Shown: positions 36,451 to 46,704, counted from the stretch's first letter. The stretch: 64,000 nucleotides of DNA from Lysinibacillus boronitolerans JCM 21713 = 10a = NBRC 103108 (GCF_000772935.1 NZ_JPVR01000078.1:124001-188000); one strand, 5' to 3'. A program made the numbers and translations. The notes: generated by a model from the letters alone, not told the origin.

Positions 36451-36945
36451 ATGGTTAAACAATTGATTGTTGGGGATACAATACAGGAATTGGCTTCTAC
36501 TCGTCGCATACTGGAACGCTTGCCTGACGAGCATTTGACATGGAGGCCACATGAGAAATCAATGACACTAGGAGGTCTGGCCACGCACCTAATCAATCTG
36601 CTAAACTGGCAAATGGCTATTTTACAGTATTCAGACTTTGATCTTTCCACCGTTCCGTTGCGCCGAGAGGCATTAGAAAAGCGAGCTGACATTCTGGATG
36701 AGTTCGATGCAAACGTAAAAAAGGTGGAAATGATGCTTACTGAATGTGATGAGAAAACGCTCGGAGAGGAATGGACGCTACGTCACGGTGATCATATTAT
36801 TCGCCAGGAGCCCCGAGCTATTGCGTTCCGCACCTTCGGATTAAGCCACATGGTCCATCATCGGGCACAGCTTGGGGTATACTTGCGACTTCTCGATATT
36901 CCAGTACCAGGCATCTACGGCCCTTCTGCAGACGAAGAAGCCTAG
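36451..36945 (+). CDS. DinB family protein
   Basis: Protein of 164 residues of the DinB/YfiT superfamily: LTWRPHEKSMTLGGLATHLIN and the C-terminal FGLSHMVHHRAQLGVYLRLL with the metal-binding histidines. ATG 36451 follows GGGAGGAGAG, while an in-frame ATG at 36403 has no site. Precedes a RimJ/L-type acetyltransferase by 25 nt, likely cotranscribed. Confidence 0.85.
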   Translation: MVKQLIVGDTIQELASTRRILERLPDEHLTWRPHEKSMTLGGLATHLINLLNWQMAILQYSDFDLSTVPLRREALEKRADILDEFDANVKKVEMMLTECDEKTLGEEWTLRHGDHIIRQEPRAIAFRTFGLSHMVHHRAQLGVYLRLLDIPVPGIYGPSADEEA

Positions 36946-36970
36946 TAAACTAAGGGTATGAGGTGTTCGA

Positions 36971-37534
36971 TTGAATAAGATAATGACGAAAACAGAACGA
37001 TTAATTATTCGATTAATGGAAGAGGAAGATTACTCTTCTTGGCTTACGCAATATGAAAATCGTTTACCTTCTCAGCATAAATACGATGAAGGTAAATTAG
37101 ATATGAGCATCTGTACGAAAGAATGGTTTGGTGATTTAGTTACTAAGCACCATCAGATGGCTGAGGATGATAAGGTGTATGTATTTGGCGTGTTTAGAAA
37201 AACAGATAATATGCATATTGGTTTTGTAGACTTTTCAACCATTATGAGGGAAGAATTTCAATGGGCTAGGATCGGGTATACCATTCATAATCATTTTTGG
37301 AGAAAAGGTTATGGTAAAGAGGCTGTAAAGGCAGCGATTAATCTAGCATTTGAAAAATTAAATTATCATCGAATAGAAGCTCATATAAACCTCGACAATA
37401 CGGCATCTATAAAATTAGCAGAAAATGTTGGAATGCTTTATGAATGCACAAGGAAAGGTTTCATATATGAGGACGACAAGTGGACGGATCACCTAGTGTA
37501 TTTTATTAATGCAGAAGACATGTCATTCTCCTAA
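36971..37534 (+). CDS. GNAT acetyltransferase, RimJ/RimL type
   Basis: 187 residues; TERLIIRLMEEEDYSSWL at the start, RIGYTIHNHFWRKGYGKEAVKAAI as acetyl-CoA loop, and NTASIKLAENVGMLYECTRKGF, as in RimJ/L and related amino-group acetyltransferases. TTG at 36971, 6 nt after AGGTG, is the likely start; ATG 36983 is an alternative. Substrate unknown. Confidence 0.8.
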   Translation: MNKIMTKTERLIIRLMEEEDYSSWLTQYENRLPSQHKYDEGKLDMSICTKEWFGDLVTKHHQMAEDDKVYVFGVFRKTDNMHIGFVDFSTIMREEFQWARIGYTIHNHFWRKGYGKEAVKAAINLAFEKLNYHRIEAHINLDNTASIKLAENVGMLYECTRKGFIYEDDKWTDHLVYFINAEDMSFS

Positions 37535-37602
37535 TTAAACTTGCTATATAGGTGATTGGCATCATTTCAAGAAAAATTTTACATTTAAAAGGAGAGAGCT
37601 GT

Positions 37603-38364
37603 ATGTACGACAAGGAGAACTCTTTAGAAGTACAAAAGAACGAGGATATAAAAATTTCAATTGTCATACCAGCCCATAATGAAGAAAAATACATTGGAAA
37701 ATGCTTAGAATCCATTTTAAAGGCTTCCAAATCCTTTGAAAATCAAGTGGAAGTGATTGTTGTTTTAAATCGCTGTACAGATAGAACAGAGGAAATTGCA
37801 AAATCATATAATTGTATCCTATTAAAAAATAGTGATAAGAACCTTTCGAAGATTAGGAACGCTGGCGTTGATATAGCAAGAGGAGAAATCATCGTCACAA
37901 TTGATGCTGATACACTGATGAATGAGCACCTGTTATCTAAGGCAGTGGAGAACTTAATCTCGGGTAAGTACATTGGTGGGGGCGTTACAGGGAAGTTTGA
38001 AAGAATGTCCTTAGGTATTTTTGTTTCAGCGCTGTTATTAATTGGGCCACTTTTCTTTAAATATGGTGCAATTTCTGTAGGAATCTTTTGGTGCTATAAA
38101 AAGGATTTTCAAGCGATTAATGGATTTAATGAAAATATGCTCATGGCAGAAGATGCCGATTTTGCGAAACGATTAAAAGCATGGGGAAAGAAGCAAGGAA
38201 AAAAATTCGGGACAATTCCAAATGGGATGATCACTTCAAGCAGAAAATTTGATAAGCATGGAGATTGGGTTTTACTTAAACGTCCTAAAATGATCCTAGC
38301 ATACCTTAAAGGTACAGATCAGAAACATGCGAATGAAGCATATTATGAAAATGAAGATAGATAA
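37603..38364 (+). CDS. Family 2 glycosyltransferase
   Basis: GT-A fold enzyme of 253 residues. SIVIPAHNEEKYIGKCLESIL starts the nucleotide-sugar fold; ARGEIIVTIDADTLM contains the metal-binding DAD motif; EDADFAKRLKAWGK is the acceptor-side ED segment. No transmembrane helices beyond a possible weak one near 150-175, so likely a cytoplasmic enzyme acting at the membrane. Donor and acceptor unknown. ATG 37603, 8 nt after AAAGGAG. Confidence 0.85.
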   Translation: MYDKENSLEVQKNEDIKISIVIPAHNEEKYIGKCLESILKASKSFENQVEVIVVLNRCTDRTEEIAKSYNCILLKNSDKNLSKIRNAGVDIARGEIIVTIDADTLMNEHLLSKAVENLISGKYIGGGVTGKFERMSLGIFVSALLLIGPLFFKYGAISVGIFWCYKKDFQAINGFNENMLMAEDADFAKRLKAWGKKQGKKFGTIPNGMITSSRKFDKHGDWVLLKRPKMILAYLKGTDQKHANEAYYENEDR

Positions 38365-38376
38365 AAAGAAAACCGT

Positions 38377-38408
38377 AACGTTAATCGAACAAGGATTAAC
38401 GTTTTTTT
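38377..38408 (+). terminator. Terminator
   Basis: AACGTTAATC (38377-38386) and GATTAACGTT (38394-38403), 7-nt loop, T-run. Confidence 0.9.
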
Positions 38409-38539
38409 GTTACGATGCAATCATTCTAGCTATATTAAAGAAAAGAATTGAATAATTTTTTATAATAAATTATTCTTTATTACATCAATATTGATGATTC
38501 ATTTTAGCGAAAGGATTGGGATTGATATAGCTGACGTCA

Positions 38540-39511
38540 ATGTGTCAAACCCAAAAAGTCAGAATGATGAATAACTTTGAAGATTTAATCGGAAAAGAGT
38601 ATGCCAATATAGCAGGCATCGCTATTAGAAAAGATAATCATTTAATCTACGAAAAATACTTTCATGGGTACACCCAAGATGATGCTTTGCATATAGCATC
38701 TGTCACTAAAAGCATCATCTCCATTCTTATTGGTATGGCAATTGATAAAGGATATATAAAAAATATCGAACAGCATGTGTTAGATTTTTTTCCGAATTAT
38801 ACAGTGAAGCGTGGCGAAAAAACCATTCAAAACATCACCCTAGCAAATTTGTTGTCAATGACTGCACCCTATAAATACAAGTCAGAGCCTTATACGAAAG
38901 TATATTCAAGTGATGACTGGGTAAAAGCTGCATTGGATTTATTAGGGGGCAAAGGTAGTATTGGGGAGTTTAACTATTCTACCGTTGGCACCCATATTTT
39001 ATCAGGCGTTCTTACAAATGCCACGGGTCAATCTGTCCTTGATTTCGCTACAGAAAACTTGTTTAAACCTCTTGCAATCAAAGCTCCCTCCAATACAACT
39101 ATACAAAATAAAGAAGACTATTTCGCTTTTCTGAAGGATAAATATGTCACTGGCTGGATTAGAGACCCTAAAGGAGTAAATACAGCTGGCTGGGGACTTA
39201 CTTTAACGCCACGGGAGATGGCGAAAATAGGGCAATTATATTTAAATGGAGGTGTATGGAACGGACAGCACATCATTTCTTCCAAATGGATAGAGGATAG
39301 CACAAAAGAGAAAAGTCGATGGGGAGAGTTAGCCTATGGTTACTTGTGGTGGATTGTTGATGATTGCTATGCAGCTTTGGGGGATGGTGGAAATGTAATC
39401 TTCATAAATCCTCAAAAGAAGATGGTCATTTCGATTACTTCGCGCTTTATGCCACGTGCCAAGGATCGTGTTGAATTGATTAGAAAGCATCTAATGCCAT
39501 TGTTTGAATAA
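38540..39511 (+). CDS. Serine hydrolase, class C beta-lactamase family
   Basis: 323 residues with the SxxK motif as SVTK (Ser54-Lys57), the second motif as YST (in FNYSTVGTHILSGVL; usually Tyr-Ser-Asn or Tyr-x-Asn) and a GDGGNVIFI region. The family covers class C beta-lactamases, D-aminopeptidases and esterases. No signal peptide is visible, so it is probably cytoplasmic and not a resistance enzyme. The start is uncertain: no good ribosome site precedes ATG 38540, and ATG 38564 or 38567 near AAAAAG is possible. Confidence 0.75.
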   Translation: MCQTQKVRMMNNFEDLIGKEYANIAGIAIRKDNHLIYEKYFHGYTQDDALHIASVTKSIISILIGMAIDKGYIKNIEQHVLDFFPNYTVKRGEKTIQNITLANLLSMTAPYKYKSEPYTKVYSSDDWVKAALDLLGGKGSIGEFNYSTVGTHILSGVLTNATGQSVLDFATENLFKPLAIKAPSNTTIQNKEDYFAFLKDKYVTGWIRDPKGVNTAGWGLTLTPREMAKIGQLYLNGGVWNGQHIISSKWIEDSTKEKSRWGELAYGYLWWIVDDCYAALGDGGNVIFINPQKKMVISITSRFMPRAKDRVELIRKHLMPLFE

Positions 39512-39544
39512 CAGCTAGTGACTATAAAAAGTTACGGTAAATAC

Positions 39545-39582
39545 ACTCCATTTTGATCATCATCAATCAAAATGGAGTTTTT
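39545..39582 (+). terminator. Terminator
   Basis: Perfect 13-bp stem (39545-39557 with 39566-39578), T-run. Confidence 0.88.
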
Positions 39583-39757
39583 ATATTTAATATAAGGGTA
39601 TTAATGAATCAATCTTCCAACAAACATATTTATTGAACCTAGCGTTCAAACACAAGTGAAAAATTGCAAACCCTGTTCACTTTAGTTCAAAATGAGGTTA
39701 ATTTTAACAGTAAAATCAATTATACTTTTTGATCAATTTCTTTATTCAACAATATAC

Positions 39758-39790
39758 TTGCAATACCCATTGTAGTACTATATAGTACTA
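39758..39790 (+). promoter_or_regulatory. tetR promoter with palindromic operator
   Basis: TTGCAA (39758-39763) and TATAGT (39781-39786) are 17 bp apart. The perfect 18-bp palindrome TAGTACTATATAGTACTA at 39773-39790 covers the -10. A matching site precedes the reductase-hydrolase gene, so this is very likely the TetR operator. Confidence 0.8.
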
Positions 39791-39811
39791 ATTATGACAA
39801 AGGTAAAATTA

Positions 39812-40378
39812 ATGAATCAAAAACGTGTAATTGAAGTAGCTGCAACATTATTTTTAGAAAAAGGGTTTGCTTATACAAGCATGGATGAATTAGTTCGTGT
39901 AAGCAAAGTTTCAAAGTCTAATGTGTATTATCACTTCTCTAATAAGGAAGAATTGTTGGAAGGGGTCGTTGATTATTGGATTGAATTGTATCAATCTGCA
40001 ATGGATGACTTACTGTCTCAAAACCAATTATTAGTTGAAGATCGTATCCAACTGTTTTTAAAACAAATAACACAAGGAGTTCAGACGAGAGAATATAAGG
40101 GGAGCTGTCCATTTATTACGCTTTATATTCAAAGTCCTACAAATGCCACAAAAGTAAAAGAAAAAATAGGTCTTTTTTTTAAAGGCTTACAAACAAAAGT
40201 TTCTCTATTACTTAAACAAGGGGTAGAGAAGGGTGAATTTAGAAAGACAATAAATATTGACGAGGTTGCATCTCTTTTTATAACAAATCTTGAAGGAGCG
40301 CTATTTATTTCAGAAACACTGGAGGATGCAGCAGTAATCATGAAAACAGCAGATCATTTGTTTAACTTGCTTCGATAA
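39812..40378 (+). CDS. TetR family regulator
   Basis: 188 residues. N-terminal helix-turn-helix (KRVIEVAATLFLEKGFAYTSMDELVRVSKVSKSNVYYHFSNKEELL) is typical; the rest is the ligand-binding domain. The transcript should begin near 39793, so ATG 39794 would be leaderless; ATG 39812 with AAAGG 8 nt before it is the better start. Autoregulated, by the operator evidence, and controls the next gene. Confidence 0.9.
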   Translation: MNQKRVIEVAATLFLEKGFAYTSMDELVRVSKVSKSNVYYHFSNKEELLEGVVDYWIELYQSAMDDLLSQNQLLVEDRIQLFLKQITQGVQTREYKGSCPFITLYIQSPTNATKVKEKIGLFFKGLQTKVSLLLKQGVEKGEFRKTINIDEVASLFITNLEGALFISETLEDAAVIMKTADHLFNLLR

Positions 40379-40403
40379 AAGAAGCATTTTTTTTACATCG
40401 AAT

Positions 40404-40421
40404 TAGTACTGAACAGTACTA
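40404..40421 (+). promoter_or_regulatory. Second copy of TetR operator
   Basis: TAGTACTGAACAGTACTA differs from the upstream 18-bp palindrome only in the four central bases. It lies 14 nt before the start codon and next to TTTACA at 40392. Confidence 0.75.
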
Positions 40422-40435
40422 CAAGGAGGATTTTT

Positions 40436-42292
40436 ATGAGAACAGTATTTTTAACAGGTGGAACAGGTTTTATCGGAAAGCAATTAGTGAAGGAATTAGC
40501 CAAAGAGCATGTTACAATTCTTCTATTAGTAAGATCGAAAAGTAAAGCAACACGCATTTATCAAGAAAGAGGCATCTTAAAAGAGGCAAATATGCACTTT
40601 ATTGAAGGTGATTTAACGAAAATAGACTTAGGTCTAAGTGCTGAAGATAAGGAGTTGGTATTGAAAACGGATGTGATTATTCACGCAGGAGGTCCCATGG
40701 ATATTCAAGCGACAAGCAAAGTGGCAGCCTCCGTATTTTTGAATGGTGCCCAACATATTAGTGAATTCGCTAAAAATATTCATCAATCGAAGGGATTGCA
40801 GCAATTTATTCATATTGTAGGCTATATGAGTCCCTTTGATGATAATAATAGCAAGGTTACGATAGATGTATTTAAAGAAGGAAACAATTTTTTAAAAATA
40901 AAAAATCCATATGAGCGAACAAAGTTTTTAGCAGATCTATATATCCGTCAGCAGGCATCAGCAGTAGGTTATCCGCTGTCTGTCATTAATCCGCCAACTG
41001 TGGTCGGTAGTAGTAAAACAGGGAGTACAGAGCAGATAGCTGGATTAGGTTTGCTTGTGACAAGTATGCGAAGAGGGCTTATGCCAGTGATTCCTGGCGG
41101 TAAGGGATATAGGTTGCCACTGATTTCAAACGATGAGTTTGCGAAGTTTATTGTGCAGGTTTTCAAATTGGAGCAGCCGGCTATTCAAACATATACACTT
41201 GTTGAAGACAAAGAGAACGATACGAACATTGCTGAATTATTAAGTGTTATGTCGGAAAGTATGAATATGAGGGCACCAAAAATCTCTGTTCCAATGCCGC
41301 TGATGAAAACAATAATGAAAAGTGGCGTAAGTAAAATAACAAACATTCCTTCTGATGGACTGAATTTTATGACAAAACGAACATTTTCAAATGTTTCGGT
41401 GAAAAACATGATGGGGGGAGATTGGTTTAAGAAGACGAGTGTCATGAACTTTTTCCCTGCCGTAGTAGCTGATCTGGATTATCGATTGATGTATCAAAAT
41501 GGTGAGCATCATCATTTATTTGAGCGAACATTATGCGATAACAATACCCTTTACCAATTACAAGGAGAGGGGAAACCGTTTATTTTATTACATGGTTTAT
41601 TGAGTGATGGAGAGGATTTATTTCCTTTAGCGCAAGAGCTTCATGAAAAAACGGGTCAACCTGTATGGATCTTGGATCTTCCAGGTTTGGGACGTTCGCC
41701 TTTTAAACGAGAGAAAAATCTTTTAAATATCTATTTGAATGTAGTGAAAAAGTTATTAGAGAAAGCTACTAACGGTGCCCATCTAATTGGCCATTCATTT
41801 GGTGCGTATATTCTTTTGGAAGCATTAGTACAAAAGTACATAGATAAGAAGCATACAATTACTTTACTTCAGCCACCTATTGCTAAAAAAAATGCTAAAT
41901 CCATGAATGCTCCTCAATTTATGAACAAATGGACATTGAAATTGGCAACGACTAATTTGATAGAGCGATATCTTTTAAGTAATGGTTTATTTGAAAGTAT
42001 AGAGAGCATCCCTGAACATTATATTGAAAAATTAAGTAAAAGCTTTACTTCTCCTAGAATTTTAAATACTACGGTTCAGCTTAACAGTATACTATCGAAA
42101 AACGTTCAAGGTGATTTCAATGAAGTAGCAAAGTATAATCTTCACATTATTTGGGGGGATTCTGACAGAGGCTATTCTGCTCCTACGCATCTGGGGAAGG
42201 TTGACTTTGTTCCATATGGTCATCATTTTCCTCTTAACCATCCGAGGGAAACGGTTAATTTGGTAATAAAAAATAGTAGTACTAGCAGATGA
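40436..42292 (+). CDS. Extended SDR / alpha-beta hydrolase fusion
   Basis: Protein of 618 residues. Residues 1-350 are an NAD(P)-dependent extended short-chain dehydrogenase with GGTGFIG at 8-14 and YxxxK as Tyr159-Lys163, the fatty-acyl/thioester reductase or epimerase type. Residues 365-615 are an alpha/beta hydrolase with oxyanion HG (385-386), nucleophile Ser453 in GHSFG, acid Asp574 or Asp576, and His595/596. The linker contains HHHLF. Such fusions are uncommon. Could reduce and hydrolyse or transfer an acyl group. Under TetR control. Confidence 0.85.
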   Translation: MRTVFLTGGTGFIGKQLVKELAKEHVTILLLVRSKSKATRIYQERGILKEANMHFIEGDLTKIDLGLSAEDKELVLKTDVIIHAGGPMDIQATSKVAASVFLNGAQHISEFAKNIHQSKGLQQFIHIVGYMSPFDDNNSKVTIDVFKEGNNFLKIKNPYERTKFLADLYIRQQASAVGYPLSVINPPTVVGSSKTGSTEQIAGLGLLVTSMRRGLMPVIPGGKGYRLPLISNDEFAKFIVQVFKLEQPAIQTYTLVEDKENDTNIAELLSVMSESMNMRAPKISVPMPLMKTIMKSGVSKITNIPSDGLNFMTKRTFSNVSVKNMMGGDWFKKTSVMNFFPAVVADLDYRLMYQNGEHHHLFERTLCDNNTLYQLQGEGKPFILLHGLLSDGEDLFPLAQELHEKTGQPVWILDLPGLGRSPFKREKNLLNIYLNVVKKLLEKATNGAHLIGHSFGAYILLEALVQKYIDKKHTITLLQPPIAKKNAKSMNAPQFMNKWTLKLATTNLIERYLLSNGLFESIESIPEHYIEKLSKSFTSPRILNTTVQLNSILSKNVQGDFNEVAKYNLHIIWGDSDRGYSAPTHLGKVDFVPYGHHFPLNHPRETVNLVIKNSSTSR

Positions 42293-42869
42293 GCGTGTGG
42301 GATAAATAAAAAGCATGAAAATCAATTTGCAAAAGAAGATGAGATCTTGCTTCGGTAAAACGAATCCGTTGATATTGCAGTCGAAAAGTATACACCTAAC
42401 CAGTTGTCGAAATTTATATGACGACTGGTTATTTAGTATAATTGAGGAATCAAGAAGAACAAATTCAATAAAAGGAAAACTAAGATATACCGATGCAGTA
42501 TATTGTTTTATTTATAGAAAATCTCTTTTTAGAGTATGGGGAAGACGAAAGGGGCTAAGATACTATTCATATTCCAACAGAGGCATTAGAAAAATTATTT
42601 GAAGATAATTCAAGATCTAATTGCATTTTATAAAACGATTTAATAGATATCGAGGTGATTGAGGATTAATATCTTTTTCAATGAGCATTCGTAAATAAAA
42701 GCTTATGTTCATTTGTCCTCTTATTGGATATTGTAGCTGAAAACAACTTTTTTAATTGAGAAAAATAATTAATACTTTATATGTTTATTCACAATAAGTT
42801 TTTCTAACAAATATTAAATTTTTTCATTCCCCAATTGGGCCAATTGTGGAGTAACTTCAGGACATAAAA
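42293..42869. other. Decayed coding sequence
   Basis: No intact gene. Near 42498-42627 one frame reads MQYIVLFIENLFLEYGEDERG, a TAA, then DTIHIPTEALEKLFEDN, suggesting a small protein gene broken by a stop. I cannot name it. The rest is AT-rich. Confidence 0.35.
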
Positions 42870-42915
42870 AACTTCTAACTAATAAACATACTATGCACGT
42901 TATTCGTTAGAAGTT
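42870..42915 (-). terminator. Terminator of lysR gene
   Basis: Long stem (AACTTCTAAC-AATAA with TTATT-GTTAGAAGTT) and T-run on the minus strand; 68 nt from the stop. Confidence 0.8.
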
Positions 42916-42982
42916 ATCATACTCCATTTAATAGTAGGCTATCCCATAACCTCATCAAATCGGTACGAGTCATGCCATAAGA

Positions 42983-43870
42983 TTAATTGGACTGGTTCGA
43001 TATTGCCTCAAAATAGTCTAGAACTACCTCGCGGAATTCCAATGAAGCTTGCGTCATGTAGCGACTTTTATGCCATAATAAAGCGATATCACGTACAAGT
43101 TCATGATTCTCAACTTGCAAATATTTAATCTTTCCCCATGATATTTTTGCTGTGCTTGGTATGAAGGCAAGACCAATTTCAGCTTCTACAAGAGTGATTA
43201 AACGTGTAGGTTCATCGCCCTCATACACATATTTAAGGTCAATTCCAGCAGATTTGCATACAGCGTCTACTAAATCACGAGTGCCGTATCCTCTTTTCAC
43301 ACCGACAAAGCATTCATCCTTAAGTTCTGTTAAACATACGCTACTTCGGTCTGCCAGCCGATGCCCATTAGGAACTGCAACAAGAATGGGATCAACATAG
43401 ACAACTTGACATTCGATGTCTTCCCCTTGAAAAGGAGAGGACGACAAGCAAAAATCGACTTCGCCTCGATGCAAAAGCGTGACCATTTCCAGCGTGGTCA
43501 GCATTTGCACATGAAATTGGATATTAGGACGTTTTTTACGAAACTCTCGCATAATCTGGGGCAAAGTGCTTGCAGTGGTTACCGCAAGCTTTAGTGTGCC
43601 AGATTCCGCTCTGGACAAATCGCTAATCTCCTGCTTCCCCTGTTCCAACTCGAACAAAGCCCTTTCCGCGCGACGAATGAATTTGTTGCCAAATTCATTT
43701 AATCGCAGTTTCCTGCCTGTGCGATCAAATAAAGGTACCCCTAAATCTTCTTCCAGACGCTGTATCGTTTTGCTTAGCGACGATTGCGTTACGTGGAGAC
43801 TTCGTGCAGCTTCGGTTACATGCTCTAATCGAGCTACCTCTAGAAAATATTGTAGTTGAAGAAGTTCCAT
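42983..43870 (-). CDS. LysR family regulator
   Basis: 295 residues, typical size. Helix-turn-helix LQYFLEVARLEHVTEAARSLHVTQSSLSKTIQRLEEDLG in the first 60 residues, then a substrate-binding domain similar in order to those of the YwbI/CitR group. ATG 43870, 8 nt after GGAGAG. Divergent from a DHA2 exporter, its likely target. Confidence 0.92.
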   Translation of the reverse strand: MELLQLQYFLEVARLEHVTEAARSLHVTQSSLSKTIQRLEEDLGVPLFDRTGRKLRLNEFGNKFIRRAERALFELEQGKQEISDLSRAESGTLKLAVTTASTLPQIMREFRKKRPNIQFHVQMLTTLEMVTLLHRGEVDFCLSSSPFQGEDIECQVVYVDPILVAVPNGHRLADRSSVCLTELKDECFVGVKRGYGTRDLVDAVCKSAGIDLKYVYEGDEPTRLITLVEAEIGLAFIPSTAKISWGKIKYLQVENHELVRDIALLWHKSRYMTQASLEFREVVLDYFEAISNQSN

Positions 43871-43987
43871 TTCTTTTTCTCTCCAATCATTCCTTTTGGT
43901 CAATGATATCATAACTTTAAATGCGTTGGAATGAATGTAAAATTTCAAGTAAGATATCAATGGAACAAATATAAAGGGGGGTAAAAA

Positions 43988-45385
43988 ATGAATTCTCGTA
44001 GCAGGTGGTTAATGATATCCGTTGGACTAGGAATATTATTAAACCCTTTAAATTCATCCATGATTTCTGTTGCTATTGCTAGGTTGCAACATGTGTATAG
44101 CATTGATTTTACTGCTGTTTCCTGGATTGTGTTTTCGTTTTATATCGCTAGTGCTATCGCCCAACCTATAATGGGGAAGGCTAGTGATGTATTCGGTCGG
44201 AGAAAGATATTTCTTGCTGGTCTTGTTGTATCTTTAGTTTCTTCTATTCTGGCTCCATTTTCTCCAAACTTCGGATGGCTTATAGTGTCTAGAATCGTAC
44301 AATCAATCGGAACTAGTATGCTGATTGCAGTTGGAACAGCTATAGTGCGCATTCATATTACAGAAAAGCAAGCAGATGCTTTAGCAGGTTTATCGATTTT
44401 CCTATCCGGTGCGGCAGCTATAGGACCTTTTGCCGGAGGAGTACTTATTCAATGGTGGGATTGGCCAGCGATCTTCCTCGTCAATATCCCGTTTGTAGTG
44501 GCGAGCTTTATATTAGCTTGGAAAATGATTCCTAATGATGGATCAGTAGCAACGGTTTCACGTGACATGTCGTTTCGAAAATTACTGGGTGTGATTGATG
44601 TGCCAGGAATTCTGCTCTTTGCGGTGGGGCTGATTGCCTTTCTAGTTGGCTTGCTGTCAGCGAAATCATCTGGGCATTTCTCTATGTGGAATATAATTGT
44701 TGTGCTAACCGGGCTCGTTGCGTTGGGAATATTCATACGACATGAGCTAAAAACAGTGTCGCCATTTATTCCTTTACGCACCTTCGCCAAATATCCAGGA
44801 ATGACATGGGTCAATATACAATACTTGCTAGTTAACTTACTTTATTATTCACTCTTTTTTGGGATTCCATCATACCTGCAAATGGTGCGGCATGTCAGTG
44901 AATTCCAGACAGGGATTCTTATGTTAACTTTGGGCTTGAGCTCGATTGTCGCTTCACCAATAGCAGGGAAATGGGTCGGTAAATCGGGACCCAGACCTGC
45001 ATTGATTGTATCCTCATTACTGATGGTAGTAGGGGCAGTGTGGATCGTGACATGGACGCAAAGTTCACCAGTCATCAGTGTGTGCCTGGCGTTAGCCGCA
45101 TTCGGTTTTAGCAACGGGCTAAATGCAGTTAGTATGCAGGCAGCTTTGTTTAAAAGCTCTCCAAAAGAAATTGTTGGTGTAGCATCTGGCCTATTTAATA
45201 CATCGAGATATTTGGGAACAATTTTATCTTCACTGTTAACAGGTATCATTATGGGAGGTGCGTTCAACTTTACAGGATTCCGATTGCTGGGAGTTTTCCT
45301 AACGGTCATTGCATTGGTCTTAGTATTTATAAGTCTGCGACTCAGATATTCTGAGCAATTGGATGAACCGAGTACAAGCAATTAA
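43988..45385 (+). CDS. MFS transporter, DHA2 family
   Basis: Membrane exporter of 465 residues, 13-14 predicted helices. Opening LGILLNPLNSSMISVAIARLQ and IGTSMLIAVGTAIVRIHITEKQADALAGLS are DHA2 features, and GRRKIFLAG after helix 2 is the MFS motif A. Substrate unknown. AAAGGGGGG site before ATG. Likely controlled by the LysR protein. Confidence 0.88.
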   Translation: MNSRSRWLMISVGLGILLNPLNSSMISVAIARLQHVYSIDFTAVSWIVFSFYIASAIAQPIMGKASDVFGRRKIFLAGLVVSLVSSILAPFSPNFGWLIVSRIVQSIGTSMLIAVGTAIVRIHITEKQADALAGLSIFLSGAAAIGPFAGGVLIQWWDWPAIFLVNIPFVVASFILAWKMIPNDGSVATVSRDMSFRKLLGVIDVPGILLFAVGLIAFLVGLLSAKSSGHFSMWNIIVVLTGLVALGIFIRHELKTVSPFIPLRTFAKYPGMTWVNIQYLLVNLLYYSLFFGIPSYLQMVRHVSEFQTGILMLTLGLSSIVASPIAGKWVGKSGPRPALIVSSLLMVVGAVWIVTWTQSSPVISVCLALAAFGFSNGLNAVSMQAALFKSSPKEIVGVASGLFNTSRYLGTILSSLLTGIIMGGAFNFTGFRLLGVFLTVIALVLVFISLRLRYSEQLDEPSTSN

Positions 45386-45819
<434 letters not shown>

Positions 45820-46704
45820 TTATCTAAAATAGCCATACAATTTCCATATATAATCGGAAATTACATTTGAATTATATTCAGCCAAACTATACGCATAATC
45901 AAAACCATTATTTAGTATATCGTGTAACTGAACGATCGGATTATAGAAAAAATAAATTTCATCTGAGTTCTTACTATCCTGTAATATTTTATAACTCATT
46001 TCTTTCTCTTCTTTACCAAGATGATAAAGATACATTACAATTATTTTTAAACTTTCTCTTTCGGATTTTTTACTATTTGCAAAACGGAAATCTTCTAATG
46101 ACTCTATTTGTTCTAGAAGGCTACAGAATATATGTTGATTCATACCATACTTTAAATATAAAGCATATAAAAGATATACAGACTCCAAATAATCTATTAT
46201 TATCAAATCATTGGGTGATCTCATAACCACAACTTCATGGTCTTTTTCGGGTGATGCAACTTTTTTTAAACCTTTTTGTGTTCTGTCCTTTAAATATTCG
46301 TTCAAAATTTTATTGTCAGAGATATCAAGCACAAAATTGTCAATCCTGATTTTTTTATCTTCGTTAAATGTATTTTTTTCTTTTAAATCAAAGATTATAC
46401 ACTTTTTCTCTTTGGTTTTGGCTATTTTATACTTAACTGCATTTAAGATATAAGGGTTTTTTAATATTTTAATATGGAGTTCATTGTCCGTATATTTGTT
46501 ATATTTAAGTAGACAAACACCTAATGACTTTGAATAACTCAATAAACGTCTATCATTACAATTGTTAACCTCTTTTCGAATTTCTGTTGCAATATAATCA
46601 TCAAGCTGACTTAATCTAATTACAGGCCGTTCTTTTTTAGGAATTTGGTATCTTCTATGATTACCATCAATATTTTCACTATCTTCTATTCTAAATAACA
46701 GCAT
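45820..46704 (-). CDS. Orphan protein of unknown family
   Basis: Soluble protein of 294 residues, mixed alpha/beta in the first half and helical in the second, with many Lys, Asn and Ile. I recognise no family or motif. Visibly more AT-rich than its neighbours and located among IS remnants and repeats, consistent with transfer. ATG 46704, 5 nt after AAAGGAG. May be an accessory, defence or immunity gene, but nothing shows it directly. Confidence 0.6.
   Translation of the reverse strand: MLLFRIEDSENIDGNHRRYQIPKKERPVIRLSQLDDYIATEIRKEVNNCNDRRLLSYSKSLGVCLLKYNKYTDNELHIKILKNPYILNAVKYKIAKTKEKKCIIFDLKEKNTFNEDKKIRIDNFVLDISDNKILNEYLKDRTQKGLKKVASPEKDHEVVVMRSPNDLIIIDYLESVYLLYALYLKYGMNQHIFCSLLEQIESLEDFRFANSKKSERESLKIIVMYLYHLGKEEKEMSYKILQDSKNSDEIYFFYNPIVQLHDILNNGFDYAYSLAEYNSNVISDYIWKLYGYFR

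Noticed and set aside
39794-39811. ATG 39794 as the tetR start (leaderless)
   Set aside because: The predicted transcript would begin at about 39793 and no ribosome site precedes it; ATG 39812 has AAAGG at proper spacing.
42315-42602. 95-codon ORF after the fusion gene
   Set aside because: Another frame over the same stretch reads as better protein with a single stop, and no ribosome site supports the long ORF.
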